NCBI RefSeq assembly: GCF_900277125.1
Contig: NZ_OPYN01000150.1
Coordinates: forward strand, 129,383-193,382
Length of the DNA: 64,000 nt
Origin: Pseudomonas inefficax
GTDB taxonomy: Bacteria > Pseudomonadota > Gammaproteobacteria > Pseudomonadales > Pseudomonadaceae
Direction: 5' to 3'
This document shows positions 24,276-33,477 of this stretch, piece by piece. A program made the position numbers and the translations under genes. Below the pieces are notes generated by a model. That model saw only the letters and a list, made by a program, of their open reading frames with translations. It was not told the origin of the DNA and did not search any database. The number at the start of each line of letters is the position of its first letter. Positions within the stretch are counted from its first letter, which is position 1.

Positions 24276-25628
24276 CTACAACGAAGCAGTGAGTCGCCCC
24301 TTCCACGCTTCGTACCTGGCAAGCAGCGGTTGAACGCTCAATCCGTGCAGCAGAATGCTCAGCGCCACCACCGACAGGACCAGGTTGATGCTCTGTGTAG
24401 CTGACGTAGCAAGCAGCCCATGATTGAGGGCGTAGAACAGATAGTAGAAGCTGCCGATGCCTCGAATGCCAAACCATCCCAAAAGCCCACGCTGGCGGAT
24501 ATCCAGCATTCCTCGAGCCGGGAACAGGAGAATGCTCAAGGGACGAATCAGCAGGAAAAGCGCTCCGGCGACGAACAAGGCCCGCCAGTCCCAATGCTCG
24601 ATGAGCACAACCCCGAGCATGGTCACCAGAAACACCTCCATTGCCCGTTCGATCAAGCTGCCGAAAGCCAGCATGTCCCCCAACATGATGCCTGCTGCCA
24701 CCTGCGAGTCATCGAGGCCTTGCACATTACCTTTGACGGCCATTTCGGGAGCCACGTGCTGGTGCCCTACCACAGGCTGTACCAGGTGTTCAGCAGCCGG
24801 CTCTTCGGGGCTGTTGGAAGTCTGAACTTCCGCCTGACGTAAACCCAGGCCAGCAGCGAACACCGCGAGAAACCCATAGGCCTGAATCGACTCGGCGCTC
24901 ACGTAAGCCACCGCGATCAGGGCAAGGGCCAGGTAATCATTGGGCGACACGGTACTGTCGTCGTTGCGCAGGCGCAAAAAGAGTGTGAGCTTGCCCAGGC
25001 CGCGCCCCATCCAGTAACCAAGCAACAGGCCTGCGGTCACTGCCCACAGCATGTCCTTGAACAACCATTCACTGAACCATGCCTGGCCGGTATCCTGCTG
25101 AAGGAACAGCCCGAGGATGACGAAGGGAAACGCCACGCCATCGTTGAGCCCTGCCTCGCCAGACAAGCTGAAACGCACCGGATCATCATCCCGGGCATCA
25201 ACCACCTGTACCAGGGTGGCAAGCACAGGGTCTGTGGGCGCGAGTATCGCCCCGATCAATACCGACATCCCCCACCCCAGGTCCAGGCCGTAATGCAATA
25301 CCAGCGTTACCCCGCCGATGCAGACCAACATTACCGGCCCCGCCAGGTAGAAGGCGCCCCACCATCTGCAGTCATGCAAGGGCAGACGCAACTTCAAGCC
25401 GCTGAAGAACAGCGAAAACAATACAGCGACTTCGGTGAGGTGCTCCATCCAGCCACTCGACTTGCTCAAGTCCAGCTGAAGAAAACCCAACCCCGATGTG
25501 CCCAGGCCTATACCCAGGGCAAGGCACACCACGGACGAAGTCACAGGAATCCATCGCAGGTAGGAGGATGAGAGCGCGAGCAGCAGCAAGACGGCGCCCA
25601 GCATGGCGAACCAGACGATGAAGGTCAT
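24276..25628 (-). CDS. Cation:proton antiporter (NhaP/CPA family)
   Basis: This 450-aa protein has about 12 membrane segments. Diagnostic text includes ILAPTDPVLATLVQVVDARDDD and SGEAGLNDGVAFPFVILGL, where the TDP and ND residues form the ion-binding core of CPA1/CPA2 antiporters. The C-terminal half has FGIRGIGSFYYLFYALNHGL, a family-typical arginine segment. The ATG at 25628 is used; the frame runs 42 codons further upstream without hydrophobic or family text. It should exchange Na+ or K+ for H+ at the inner membrane and help in salt or pH stress, in line with the KGG and DUF2188 neighbours. The ion specificity cannot be read. Confidence 0.82.
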   Translation of the reverse strand: MTFIVWFAMLGAVLLLLALSSSYLRWIPVTSSVVCLALGIGLGTSGLGFLQLDLSKSSGWMEHLTEVAVLFSLFFSGLKLRLPLHDCRWWGAFYLAGPVMLVCIGGVTLVLHYGLDLGWGMSVLIGAILAPTDPVLATLVQVVDARDDDPVRFSLSGEAGLNDGVAFPFVILGLFLQQDTGQAWFSEWLFKDMLWAVTAGLLLGYWMGRGLGKLTLFLRLRNDDSTVSPNDYLALALIAVAYVSAESIQAYGFLAVFAAGLGLRQAEVQTSNSPEEPAAEHLVQPVVGHQHVAPEMAVKGNVQGLDDSQVAAGIMLGDMLAFGSLIERAMEVFLVTMLGVVLIEHWDWRALFVAGALFLLIRPLSILLFPARGMLDIRQRGLLGWFGIRGIGSFYYLFYALNHGLLATSATQSINLVLSVVALSILLHGLSVQPLLARYEAWKGRLTASL

Positions 25629-25803
25629 CGGCGCACAAGCCTTGAAAGAGTTTTCGACTACGTTTGGACTTTGCGGCGAAACAGGTCGTTCCGCTGCATT
25701 GGCTGCGTTAGCCCTCCATCCTGGCGAAATTCGAACCCCTGGAGTGCGGCGCACGCAGGGGCATTCGTGGCTTCGATGCCCAGGTCACGGGCAGTCACGA
25801 TCT

Positions 25804-26028
25804 TCAACCTTTGCTACGGCGCGGGTCAGCCGAACGTGGATAGGTGCGTTCCTCTTCGAGGGTGCCATCCGCCTTGTGGATCTTCACCGATGCGGTCTTG
25901 CCATCGAAGAAATCCGCAAGGGCACTGACTAGTTCCTGCTTCGTCGCCGCTCGTTTGGAAGCTCGTTCAGCACCGGCTTTCTTCAACTCCCAACCATCCG
26001 ATGTCGGGCTGAGGTGATAATTGTCCAT
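25804..26028 (-). CDS. DUF2188 small protein
   Basis: This 74-aa protein has the DUF2188 pattern: YHLSPTSDGWELKKAGAERA, then a K-rich helix and VKIHKADGTLEEERTYP. GAGGAG precedes the ATG at 26028. It follows the 52-aa acidic protein by 16 bases in the same direction, so they are probably one transcript. Its function is unknown; the family is frequent among stress-induced genes in Pseudomonas. Confidence 0.8.
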   Translation of the reverse strand: MDNYHLSPTSDGWELKKAGAERASKRAATKQELVSALADFFDGKTASVKIHKADGTLEEERTYPRSADPRRSKG

Positions 26029-26044
26029 CGTCCACTCCTCACGG

Positions 26045-26203
26045 CTAAATGGATTCGCCGTCATCCTGAATCTCTTCCTCCGCCTCGGCAGCGTCCGTGG
26101 CATCAGCGTCGTTCAAGGGCGGCGAGGTGGGCTTTTCCGGATCGTTGATAAACGGTACGTCGCTTGGCCCCTTTTCCTCAGAGCCTTCAGTTTGCGGCTG
26201 CAT
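26045..26203 (-). CDS. Small acidic hypothetical protein (52 aa)
   Basis: A strong ribosome binding site (GGAGGA) lies 6-11 bases before the ATG. The 52-residue product is very acidic and Pro/Asp/Glu-rich (ending AEAEEEIQDDGESI) with no hydrophobic core, so it is probably disordered. It lies 16 bases upstream of the DUF2188 gene and is likely its operon partner. I do not recognise a family. Its acidic character contrasts with the basic KGG protein nearby. Confidence 0.7.
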   Translation of the reverse strand: MQPQTEGSEEKGPSDVPFINDPEKPTSPPLNDADATDAAEAEEEIQDDGESI

Positions 26204-26401
26204 GGCAATTCCTCCGAACAAGTGGACTGGATGCCAGAGTTCACGTAGTTCACGTGCCTTCGCCAGTACCCAAACAATCCCGGCATCGATAGTTCATGCG
26301 CTATTGAGCATGCAAGGCGGGAATAATTCCATCGGATTGGCAGGTGACAATGCGGCAGACTCAATGTCGACCATAACCTGCGCAAGGCTGGTCGGCGCTG
26401 C

Positions 26402-27922
26402 TCATGGCATCACTCCGTGCGCCTCGAAATATCGGCTCAAGGTACTAACCTCCCCTTCAGGATCAGCCAGCGCGACATAGTTGTCAGGCCGCAACAGGTA
26501 AGCAGCATTTCTGGCAACGCCGGCTTTCTCGTACGCATGCTCCCAAGCGAAAACATGCAGTGCAATGCTTTGCCTGCCGCACCATCGGATCAAATCGGCC
26601 TTGGCTTCACCGTAAACATGCACTTGCCACTGAATGGCTGCCAGTGAAGCGTAGTTATCCTCGGTGCCGACGGGCAGCCAAGGCAGGCGATCACCGCCCT
26701 CAACGCCACCGGCCTTGCCCTGGCTCAGCGGGCTTTCGCGGTAATCGAGGGTGGTTTGCGAAACCACTCGGAACAGGTACTCACGGACGTTTTCGCTCTT
26801 GTATGCAACGCTCGCGAAGAGCGGCGCGATGCGAGTACGTACGAAGTCGGCAAATCCGCCCTGAGCGGTAACGAACGTGAACAGTTTGTCAGTTGTCTCC
26901 ACCAGCGTGCGGGCAAACGCCTGGCGTTCGATCTGGTAGCTGTCAAGCAATGTGTCGGGCGCCTTCCCTTTCAACACCGCGGCCAACTTCCATGCCAGGT
27001 TGATCGCGTCCAGAATACCGGTGTTCATGCCCTGCCCTCCCGCCGGGCTATGCACATGCGCAGCATCGCCGAGCAGAAACGCCCGGCCACGGCGGAAATG
27101 GTCCGCAACGCGATGGTGAACACGGTAGGTGGAAAACCAGTTCACGGCGCAAATCTTAAGGTTCAACCCGTTGATGGCATCATGACCAACGTCCTCGAAC
27201 GTCAGATGTTCAGGATGCTCGGCTCGCTCGTCACGCACGGTGCCAATCAGGCGGTATTGGTCCTTTTCGCCGTAGCACAAAAGCAGCACGAAGTCGGATT
27301 TGTCAAAAGCGATGTGCCCCTCACCCGCCGGCTCGACGCCAGTTACCCTGACATCCGCAACATAGAAAAGCTGTTTGTAGGTGCCGCCCTCGAAACCGCT
27401 GCCGATCGCTTGCCGAACAAGCGACCGAGCGCCATCGCACCCGGCCACAAAAGCCGCAGTGAAGGATTCCTCTCGCCCATCAGCATGTTTCAGGAGGGCT
27501 GTGACATGGCTTTCACCCTCCTCGAAAGACAGCAGTTCGGTCTGCCGTTCCACATCCACGCCGAGTGACTGGAGCTGCTGCACCAGCAGGCGCTCATGGC
27601 GGTCCTGGGGATAGACCAACACGAAAGGATACGCTGAAACCTCTCTGCCCGCGTCGCCCAAGGGGATACGCGCCCTGTGCCGACCGCGTGCCCACATGTT
27701 CATGGCAGGGGTTTTATAGCCGGCCTCTATCACTGGCTCGGCCAGACCGAGCTGGCGATAAAGCTCCAGCGTGCGGGCTTGAACAGCCATGGCGCGAGAA
27801 GCTTCGCCCGGCCCACTGCTCTTGTCGACGATCCTTACGGCGACGCCTTGCCTGTTGAGCCAAAGAGCAAGAACCAGCCCGGTCGGACCGGCTCCGACAA
27901 TGAGAACGTCGGTCTGCGCCAT
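26402..27922 (-). CDS. Class A FAD-dependent aromatic monooxygenase
   Basis: This 506-aa protein has the FAD dinucleotide motif VGAGPTGLVLA near residue 10, the DG motif CDGARSLVRQAIG, and the GD motif GDAAHVHSPAGGQGMNTG. These define flavoprotein aromatic hydroxylases of the PheA/TfdB/MhpA type. It should insert one oxygen from O2 into a phenolic substrate with NAD(P)H. GAGGTGAG precedes the ATG at 27922; an upstream extension of 28 codons lacks a site. It lies 161 bases downstream of the ammonia-lyase-like gene on the same strand, separated by a strong hairpin, so it may be its own unit. The substrate is unknown. Confidence 0.82.
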   Translation of the reverse strand: MAQTDVLIVGAGPTGLVLALWLNRQGVAVRIVDKSSGPGEASRAMAVQARTLELYRQLGLAEPVIEAGYKTPAMNMWARGRHRARIPLGDAGREVSAYPFVLVYPQDRHERLLVQQLQSLGVDVERQTELLSFEEGESHVTALLKHADGREESFTAAFVAGCDGARSLVRQAIGSGFEGGTYKQLFYVADVRVTGVEPAGEGHIAFDKSDFVLLLCYGEKDQYRLIGTVRDERAEHPEHLTFEDVGHDAINGLNLKICAVNWFSTYRVHHRVADHFRRGRAFLLGDAAHVHSPAGGQGMNTGILDAINLAWKLAAVLKGKAPDTLLDSYQIERQAFARTLVETTDKLFTFVTAQGGFADFVRTRIAPLFASVAYKSENVREYLFRVVSQTTLDYRESPLSQGKAGGVEGGDRLPWLPVGTEDNYASLAAIQWQVHVYGEAKADLIRWCGRQSIALHVFAWEHAYEKAGVARNAAYLLRPDNYVALADPEGEVSTLSRYFEAHGVMP

Positions 27923-28002
27923 GATCTCACCTCGAACATCAATGACTCTGGATTCATCAATGTTCTTGGGAGCGCGCAAAGTCAACGTTTTATTGGTCGT
28001 TC

Positions 28003-28034
28003 GCAATCAAGGGGGCATTTACCCCCCCGATTGC
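28003..28034. promoter_or_regulatory. Hairpin between the lyase-like and monooxygenase genes
   Basis: GCAATC (28003-28008) pairs with GATTGC (28029-28034), and GGGGG (28011-28015) pairs with the C run at 28022-28028. The stem would be very stable in RNA. No T run follows on either strand, so it is not a classical terminator; it may be an attenuating or protein-binding element. Confidence 0.45.
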
Positions 28035-28083
28035 CAAGGTTTTGACCCTCATGATTGGAAACCGTGGAGGGCCCTTGCATCGG

Positions 28084-29607
28084 TCATTGCAGTTCGGGGA
28101 ATGCAGCGCCAAGCAGGCCCGGATCCTTCAGGATCGATGCGCTGCTGGCAATATCCGGGGCCAGCCAACGATCCTGGGCATACGCCGGGACCCGTTCGCG
28201 CAACAACCGCCAGGCAACGCTGGTACCTGCGCCAAAGCGCTGCTCCTTGAGGAATTCGAATGCCTGGGCCGCCAACAGGTATTCGATGGCGAGGATCTGC
28301 GTGCAGTTCTCCAGGGCGCGGTGCAACTTCAGTCCGGCATTGGTGCCCATGCTCAGATGATCCTCCTGCAGGCCGGAGGTGACGTAGTTGTCGACGACTG
28401 CCGGTTGTGCCAGCTGACGGTTTTCCGCACACAGTGAAGCGGCCACGTACTGAACGATCATCATGCCCGAATTCACCCCCGGCTGGCTGACCAGAAAGGC
28501 CGGCAAACCGCTGACCAACGGATTGATCAGGCGATCGAGACGACGCTCGGCAATCGCCCCGATCTCGGCCACCGCAATAGCCAGCAAGTCGGCCGCCATG
28601 GCCACCGACTGGCCGTGCGGGTTCGCCTGGGAAACCACCCGATACGACTCGGGCGTACCCAGCAGCATCGGGTTGTCAGTGGTGGAGTTGAGTTCGGTTT
28701 CGATCTGCCGCGCAGCGTGTTCCAACTGATCGCGCGCGGCGCCATGAACCTGCGGAATCGAGCGAATGCTCAAGGCGTCCTGGGTGCGAATGCCTTGGCT
28801 GCTGGCAATGATTTCGCTGCCGTCGAGCAGGCGACGCAGGTTACTGCCCACGCGCTGCATGCCGGGGTGCGGTTTCATCGCGATGATTTCAGGGTCGAAG
28901 GCATCGAGTTGACCGCGCAGTGCCTCGAAGCTCATGGCGCTGATGACGTCCGCCCATTGGCTCAACCGAGTGGCGTCGTCCAAAGACAGGCAGCTCAGGC
29001 CAGTCATGCAAGGGGTACCGTTGACCAGGCACAGGCCATCCTTGGCACCCAGTTTGACCGGCGCCAGGCCGACCTCGGCCAATGCCTGCTGCGCCGGCAT
29101 GATCTGGCCGCGATAGCTGACCTGACCGACGCCCAGCAAGCTGATGCTGATATGCGCCATGTGGGTCAGATACCCCACCGACCCCTGTTTCGGCACCTGC
29201 GGCGTGATGTGCTGGTTGAGCAAGGTCAGCAGTGCCTCGACCACCTTGCGCTGCAGGCCTGAACGGCCCTGGCAGAAATTGATGATCGCCGCGCACATTA
29301 TCGCCCGGGTCTGTTCGTCCGACAGCGCCGTACCCACGCCACAGGCATGGCTGAGCAAGGTGTTGTGCGACAGCTGGCTGAGTTGTTCGTCCTGCAACGA
29401 GACATTGCACAAGGCGCCAAGCCCGGTGTTGACGCCATAGGCGCGGTCACCGCTGGCAACGATGCGCTGGACGATCGCCTGGGCGTTCTCGATCCGCGCC
29501 CAGGCCGATGGGGCCAGCTCAAGCTTCGCGCCATGCCGGGCCACAGCTACCACATCCTGCCAACGCACGGGCGCCTCGGCGATGATGATTCTTTCAGCAA
29601 ACGACAT
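28084..29607 (-). CDS. Histidine ammonia-lyase-like protein lacking the MIO tripeptide
   Basis: This 507-aa protein aligns along its length with the HAL/PAL family: AYGVNTGLG (Y57), LLSHACG (H87), CLVNGTP (N196), SIPQVHGAARDQLEHA and LQEDHLSMG. The Ala-Ser-Gly that cyclises to the MIO cofactor is missing: GSVG (142-145) runs directly into YLTHMAH, where the family has GSVG-ASG-DLAPLAH. The tyrosine of the DPYSLR motif is also changed (DALSIR, 277-282). A normal MIO lyase reaction is therefore unlikely; a binding or different catalytic role must be considered. The frame is intact and co-linear with an ABC importer 12 bases upstream, so it is not simply decaying. An A-S-G at 51-53 is in a different part of the fold. 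Confidence 0.82.
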   Translation of the reverse strand: MSFAERIIIAEAPVRWQDVVAVARHGAKLELAPSAWARIENAQAIVQRIVASGDRAYGVNTGLGALCNVSLQDEQLSQLSHNTLLSHACGVGTALSDEQTRAIMCAAIINFCQGRSGLQRKVVEALLTLLNQHITPQVPKQGSVGYLTHMAHISISLLGVGQVSYRGQIMPAQQALAEVGLAPVKLGAKDGLCLVNGTPCMTGLSCLSLDDATRLSQWADVISAMSFEALRGQLDAFDPEIIAMKPHPGMQRVGSNLRRLLDGSEIIASSQGIRTQDALSIRSIPQVHGAARDQLEHAARQIETELNSTTDNPMLLGTPESYRVVSQANPHGQSVAMAADLLAIAVAEIGAIAERRLDRLINPLVSGLPAFLVSQPGVNSGMMIVQYVAASLCAENRQLAQPAVVDNYVTSGLQEDHLSMGTNAGLKLHRALENCTQILAIEYLLAAQAFEFLKEQRFGAGTSVAWRLLRERVPAYAQDRWLAPDIASSASILKDPGLLGAAFPELQ

Positions 29608-29619
29608 ACACGCGGTTCC

Positions 29620-30453
29620 TTAAAGCGAAGCTACGCGACGCTGCACGAAACGATCGACGTATTCGTCCGCAGGCTGGTAGAGGATTTCTTTCGGCGTGCC
29701 GACCTGGACCAGGCGACCGTCCTTGAGAATGGCAATCCTGTTGCCGATACGCACCGCCTCGTCCAGGTCGTGGGTGATGAAGACGATGGTCTTGTGCAGG
29801 GTCTTCTGCAGTTCCAGCAACTGGTCCTGCATTTCGGCGCGAATCAGCGGGTCAAGCGCACTGAAGGCTTCATCCATCAGGATGATGTCGGTGTCGGCAG
29901 CCAGGGCGCGGGCCAGGCCGACACGCTGACGCATGCCGCCCGACAACTGGTGCGGGTACGACTTTTCGTACCCCTTCAGGCCGACGGTGTCGATCCAGTG
30001 CAGGGCGCGCTCTGTGCACTTGGCTTTGTGCTCGCCACGGACTTTCAGGCCGTAGGCGACGTTGTCCAGCACAGTGCGGTGCGGCAACAGGCCGAAGCTC
30101 TGGAACACCATGCTGATCTTGTGCCGGCGGAATTCGCGCAGGGCTTGCATGTCGTACTGCAGAATGTCCTCGCCATCGACCAGGATCTCGCCGCTGGTCG
30201 GGTCGATCAGGCGGTTGAAGTGGCGCACCAGGGTCGACTTGCCCGAGCCCGAAAGCCCCATGATCACGAAGATCTCGCCGCTGCCGATGGACAACGAGAG
30301 ATCGTTGACCCCTACCACGCAGCCGGTTTCGACCAGGACCTGATCCTTGGCTTTTTTCTGGCGGATCAGGTTCAGGGCATCTTCGGCGCGAGCACCGAAG
30401 ATCTTGAAGACATTCTTGACTTCGATCTTGTTCATCGTCTGTTTGGCGCTCAT
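29620..30453 (-). CDS. ProU/HutV-type ABC transporter ATP-binding protein
   Basis: This 277-aa protein has Walker [10 protein letters not shown], the signature [16 protein letters not shown], Walker [14 protein letters not shown] and the H-loop FITHDLDEA. The text [21 protein letters not shown] before Walker A is typical of the quaternary-amine/histidine branch. It lacks the C-terminal CBS domains of ProV, like HutV of rhizobial histidine importers. It overlaps the permease gene by 4 bases. The substrate may be histidine, a betaine or a related amine. Confidence 0.88.
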   Translation of the reverse strand: MSAKQTMNKIEVKNVFKIFGARAEDALNLIRQKKAKDQVLVETGCVVGVNDLSLSIGSGEIFVIMGLSGSGKSTLVRHFNRLIDPTSGEILVDGEDILQYDMQALREFRRHKISMVFQSFGLLPHRTVLDNVAYGLKVRGEHKAKCTERALHWIDTVGLKGYEKSYPHQLSGGMRQRVGLARALAADTDIILMDEAFSALDPLIRAEMQDQLLELQKTLHKTIVFITHDLDEAVRIGNRIAILKDGRLVQVGTPKEILYQPADEYVDRFVQRRVASL

Positions 30454-31301
30454 TTGCCCACCCCATGCCGTGGTCGGCCGTAGGCCTGGGTAATACGGTC
30501 GATCACGACCGCCAGAATCACGATGGCCAGGCCCGCTTCGAGGCCTCGGCCCACATTCAACGTCTGGATGCCGACCAGGACGTCTTCACCCAGGCCACGA
30601 GCACCGATCATCGAGGCGATGACTACCATCGACAGGGCCATCATGGTGGTCTGGTTGATACCGGCCATGATGCTCGGCAACGCCAGTGGCAGCTGCACGC
30701 CGAACAGTTGTTGCATGCGGTTGGCACCGAAAGCGTTGATCGCCTCCATGACCTCGCCATCCACCTGACGAATGCCCAGGTCGGTCAGGCGAATCAGCGG
30801 CGGCGCGGCATAGATGACGGTGGCGAAGATCGCCGGCACCTTGCCCAGGCCGAACAGCATCAGGACCGGTATCAGGTACACGAAACTGGGCATGGTCTGC
30901 ATGATGTCGAGCAGCGGCATCAATACCGCCCGCAGGCGATCGTTGCGCGCCGACAGCACACCCAGCGGAATGCCGACCAGGACCGATATCAGCGTTGCTA
31001 CCAGCATCAGCGCCAGGGTCTGCATCAGCTTGTCCCAGAGGCCGACCGCACCGACCAGGAACAGCAAGCCGACGATCACAGCAGTGGTCGCGACTTTACG
31101 GGTGGCATGCCAGGCAATGCCGGCGACGATCGCCAGCATCAGCCACCAGGGCATCGCGCGCAGCAGGCCTTCGAGGTTGACGATGGCCCACAGCAGGGTG
31201 TCGGAGATGTGCCGGAACACGTCACCGTAGTTGGTTACCAGCGCATCGACCCAGCCATTGACCCAGTCGGCAATGGAAAACGTGAAGTTCTTGGGAAACA
31301 T
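30450..31301 (-). CDS. ProU/HutW-type ABC transporter permease
   Basis: This 283-aa protein has about six membrane helices and the BPD_transp_1 loop [24 protein letters not shown], given here as [13 protein letters not shown] then [16 protein letters not shown], which contacts the ATPase. It forms the inner-membrane channel with the 277-aa ATPase. It starts 76 bases after the binding-protein gene and ends in a 4-base overlap with the ATPase gene. Confidence 0.88.
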   Translation of the reverse strand: MFPKNFTFSIADWVNGWVDALVTNYGDVFRHISDTLLWAIVNLEGLLRAMPWWLMLAIVAGIAWHATRKVATTAVIVGLLFLVGAVGLWDKLMQTLALMLVATLISVLVGIPLGVLSARNDRLRAVLMPLLDIMQTMPSFVYLIPVLMLFGLGKVPAIFATVIYAAPPLIRLTDLGIRQVDGEVMEAINAFGANRMQQLFGVQLPLALPSIMAGINQTTMMALSMVVIASMIGARGLGEDVLVGIQTLNVGRGLEAGLAIVILAVVIDRITQAYGRPRHGVGK

Positions 31302-31376
31302 GGAATTCTCTCGAGCAAGTGCATGAAACGGACTGTCGCGTGCCTTGTCCGGCAGGAGCCGGACCAGCCCACACGC

Positions 31377-32345
31377 TCAGAGTGCCGCGTCGACCTTTTT
31401 GGCTGCGTCTTCGCTGACCCAGCCATGCCAGACCTCGGGGTGCTCCTTGAGGAACAACTTGGCCAGTTCCGGCGACTCGATACGGTCTTTGCTCATGCGC
31501 GCCAGGTTCTGGTTCAGCAGGTCGATCGGCAGATTGACCTTTTCCAGCACCGCCACCAGTTCCGGCGCCTGCTCGTGGAAGGCCTTCGACAGGCCCACTT
31601 TGATGGTCAGGGTTTTATCCACGCCTGGCTTCTCGTCCAGCTTGACCAGGTCGACCAGGCCCATCAGCGGCGTCGGCGACCAGTAGTAGAACAGGATCGG
31701 CTCGCCACGCTTGTAGCTCGACAATACGGCGGCATCCAGTGCCGGGCCGGTGCCCGGGCGGAAGTTGGTGTAGCTGCTTTCCAGGCCGTAGCGCTTGAGC
31801 ATCTCGCTGTTGTCCAGCTCGCAGGTCCAGCCGGCCGGGCAATTATAGAAGCGCCCCTTGTCCGGTTCTTCCGGGTCCTTGAATACCTGGGCGTATTGCC
31901 CAAGATCGGCGATGGTCTTGAGGTTGGGTGCCTTGGCTTCGAGTTTGCGCTTGGCGTCGCCTTCGATCACATAACGCGGCACATACCAGCCTTCGACCGC
32001 GCCAACGACCGGGGCGCCGACGCCAACGACCTTGCCGGCAGCCGCAGCCTTGTTCCAGACCTCGCTGCGCCCTACCCACTCTTCGGCAAACACCTGAATA
32101 TCATTGCTGCTCAGGGCGTTTTCCATGGAGATGGAGTTGCCCGGCAGGCTGTCGGTATCACAGCCATAACCATTTTTCAGCACGAACTGCATCACATCCG
32201 TGAGCAGCATCCCGCTTTCCCAGTTCAACCCGGCGAATTTCACCGGTTTGCCAGACTCGCACCAACCGGCCGCCTGGCTGGCGCCAGCGGCCGCCAGCAG
32301 CCCGAAAGATAGTGTCGTGGTCAGCAGAGCCTTTGTAATTTTCAT
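31377..32345 (-). CDS. Periplasmic substrate-binding protein (OpuAC family)
   Basis: This 322-aa protein has a signal peptide MKITKALLTTTLSFGLLAAA cut near ASQAA. The mature part is OpuAC/ProX-like (AGLNWESGMLLTDVMQFVLK; SSNDIQVFAEEWVGRSEVW; GEPILFYYWSPTPLMG). The aromatic residues WYVP and YYW suit binding of a cationic amine or an amino acid. GGGAGCATC precedes the ATG. It is the first gene of the transporter-lyase-like operon and is divergent from a LysR gene. Whether it binds histidine (HutX-like) or a betaine cannot be decided. Confidence 0.85.
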   Translation of the reverse strand: MKITKALLTTTLSFGLLAAAGASQAAGWCESGKPVKFAGLNWESGMLLTDVMQFVLKNGYGCDTDSLPGNSISMENALSSNDIQVFAEEWVGRSEVWNKAAAAGKVVGVGAPVVGAVEGWYVPRYVIEGDAKRKLEAKAPNLKTIADLGQYAQVFKDPEEPDKGRFYNCPAGWTCELDNSEMLKRYGLESSYTNFRPGTGPALDAAVLSSYKRGEPILFYYWSPTPLMGLVDLVKLDEKPGVDKTLTIKVGLSKAFHEQAPELVAVLEKVNLPIDLLNQNLARMSKDRIESPELAKLFLKEHPEVWHGWVSEDAAKKVDAAL

Positions 32346-32544
32346 TGTGATGCTCCCAAACAAGAACATGGATTGCAGTAGTCGAGGGCATCCGGCCCAG
32401 AGAGGGTCGCCAAACTGGCTGATGAGCCTTGCAATCGGCATCGGCGTGGCGCCTGTGAGCGGCGGCCACTGCGCAGGAGAAATATTTCACAACCTCAAAA
32501 AAGGATAAAATAATATGTCCTGATGTATCACAACGGAAAAACCT

Positions 32545-33459
32545 ATGAAGTTCACACTGCGGCAACTGCGCTATGCGCTCGCAGCGGCCAAGCACGGTAA
32601 CCTGACGACTGCCGCCATGGAGCTTCATGTTTCACAGCCCTCCATATCGGCGGCCATCAGCGAATTGGAAGAGGTGCTGGGCCAATCGATTTTCGTGCGC
32701 CAACGTGGCCTCGGCATTTCGTTGACCCCGTTCGGTCGTACCGTCATGGCCCAGGCCCGTCGCGTCCTGAACGAGGCTCGGACCTTTGCCGAGATCAATG
32801 CCGATGCAGGAGAGTGTGTCGGAGAGCTGGTGGTCGGATGTTTTGAAGACCTGGCGCCCTATTGCCTGCCACAAATCGTGCGGCGGATGCAGGAGTCCTG
32901 CCCTCGGGTCACGGTCGATATGCGCGAAGGCAGCTTCGATTATGTTGGGAAGCGGCTGGGTGAAGGCGCGATAGAGCTGGCAATCACCTATGATCTGGGC
33001 CTGCCGCCGAACACTCGATGCATTCAGCTATGCCAGCTGACCGCTCAGGTACTGCTGGCGGCCGATCACCCGTTGGCCAAGGAGTCGCGCGTCAGCCTCA
33101 AAGCGCTATCGGAATACACCCTGGTTGTCACCGATCAGGTCCATAGCTGGCAGCATGTGCTCGATCTGTTCAGTTTCTACGATCTCTCACCCGCCGCTGT
33201 GCATCGTGTGCGCACCTTCGAGTTGCAGCGTAGCCTCGTCGCCAACGGGTTTGGCGTGGCGCTGATCTATACCCGGCCATTTGGTGACCGCAGTTATGAT
33301 GGCCAAGCGCTGGTTTGTCGGCCGACCGAGGAGAAACTGCCAACGCACAGCATCGTACTGGCGCATGATCAGCGCTATCCGCTGACGCCTTCGGCTGAGG
33401 CGTTCAAGGAGCTGGCGGTGGCATGGTTCAGGGAACACCCATCGTTTGCATCCGAATGA
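32545..33459 (+). CDS. LysR-type regulator of the ABC/lyase-like operon
   Basis: This 304-aa protein has the N-terminal LysR winged helix (LRQLRYALAAAKHGNLTTAA, then ELHVSQPSISAAISELEEVLG) and a substrate-binding domain (ELVVGCFEDLAPYCLPQIV; GVALIYTRPFG). It resembles the group controlling amine/amino-acid transport. It is divergent from the binding-protein gene with a 199-base gap rich in A/T near 32500-32530, where its operator should be. The natural assumption is that it senses the imported compound. Confidence 0.85.
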   Translation: MKFTLRQLRYALAAAKHGNLTTAAMELHVSQPSISAAISELEEVLGQSIFVRQRGLGISLTPFGRTVMAQARRVLNEARTFAEINADAGECVGELVVGCFEDLAPYCLPQIVRRMQESCPRVTVDMREGSFDYVGKRLGEGAIELAITYDLGLPPNTRCIQLCQLTAQVLLAADHPLAKESRVSLKALSEYTLVVTDQVHSWQHVLDLFSFYDLSPAAVHRVRTFELQRSLVANGFGVALIYTRPFGDRSYDGQALVCRPTEEKLPTHSIVLAHDQRYPLTPSAEAFKELAVAWFREHPSFASE

Positions 33460-33477
33460 AACTGCCCCTGGGAGGCG

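Noticed and set aside
29449..29457. Ala-Ser-Gly at residues 51-53 of the ammonia-lyase-like protein as a MIO site
   Set aside because: It lies before the AYGVNTG segment, far from the GSVG loop where the MIO tripeptide must be, so it cannot replace it.
30465..32312. A 615-codon open frame on the + strand
   Set aside because: It runs antisense through the permease and binding-protein genes and is rich in His/Gln/Asp, typical of a shadow frame.
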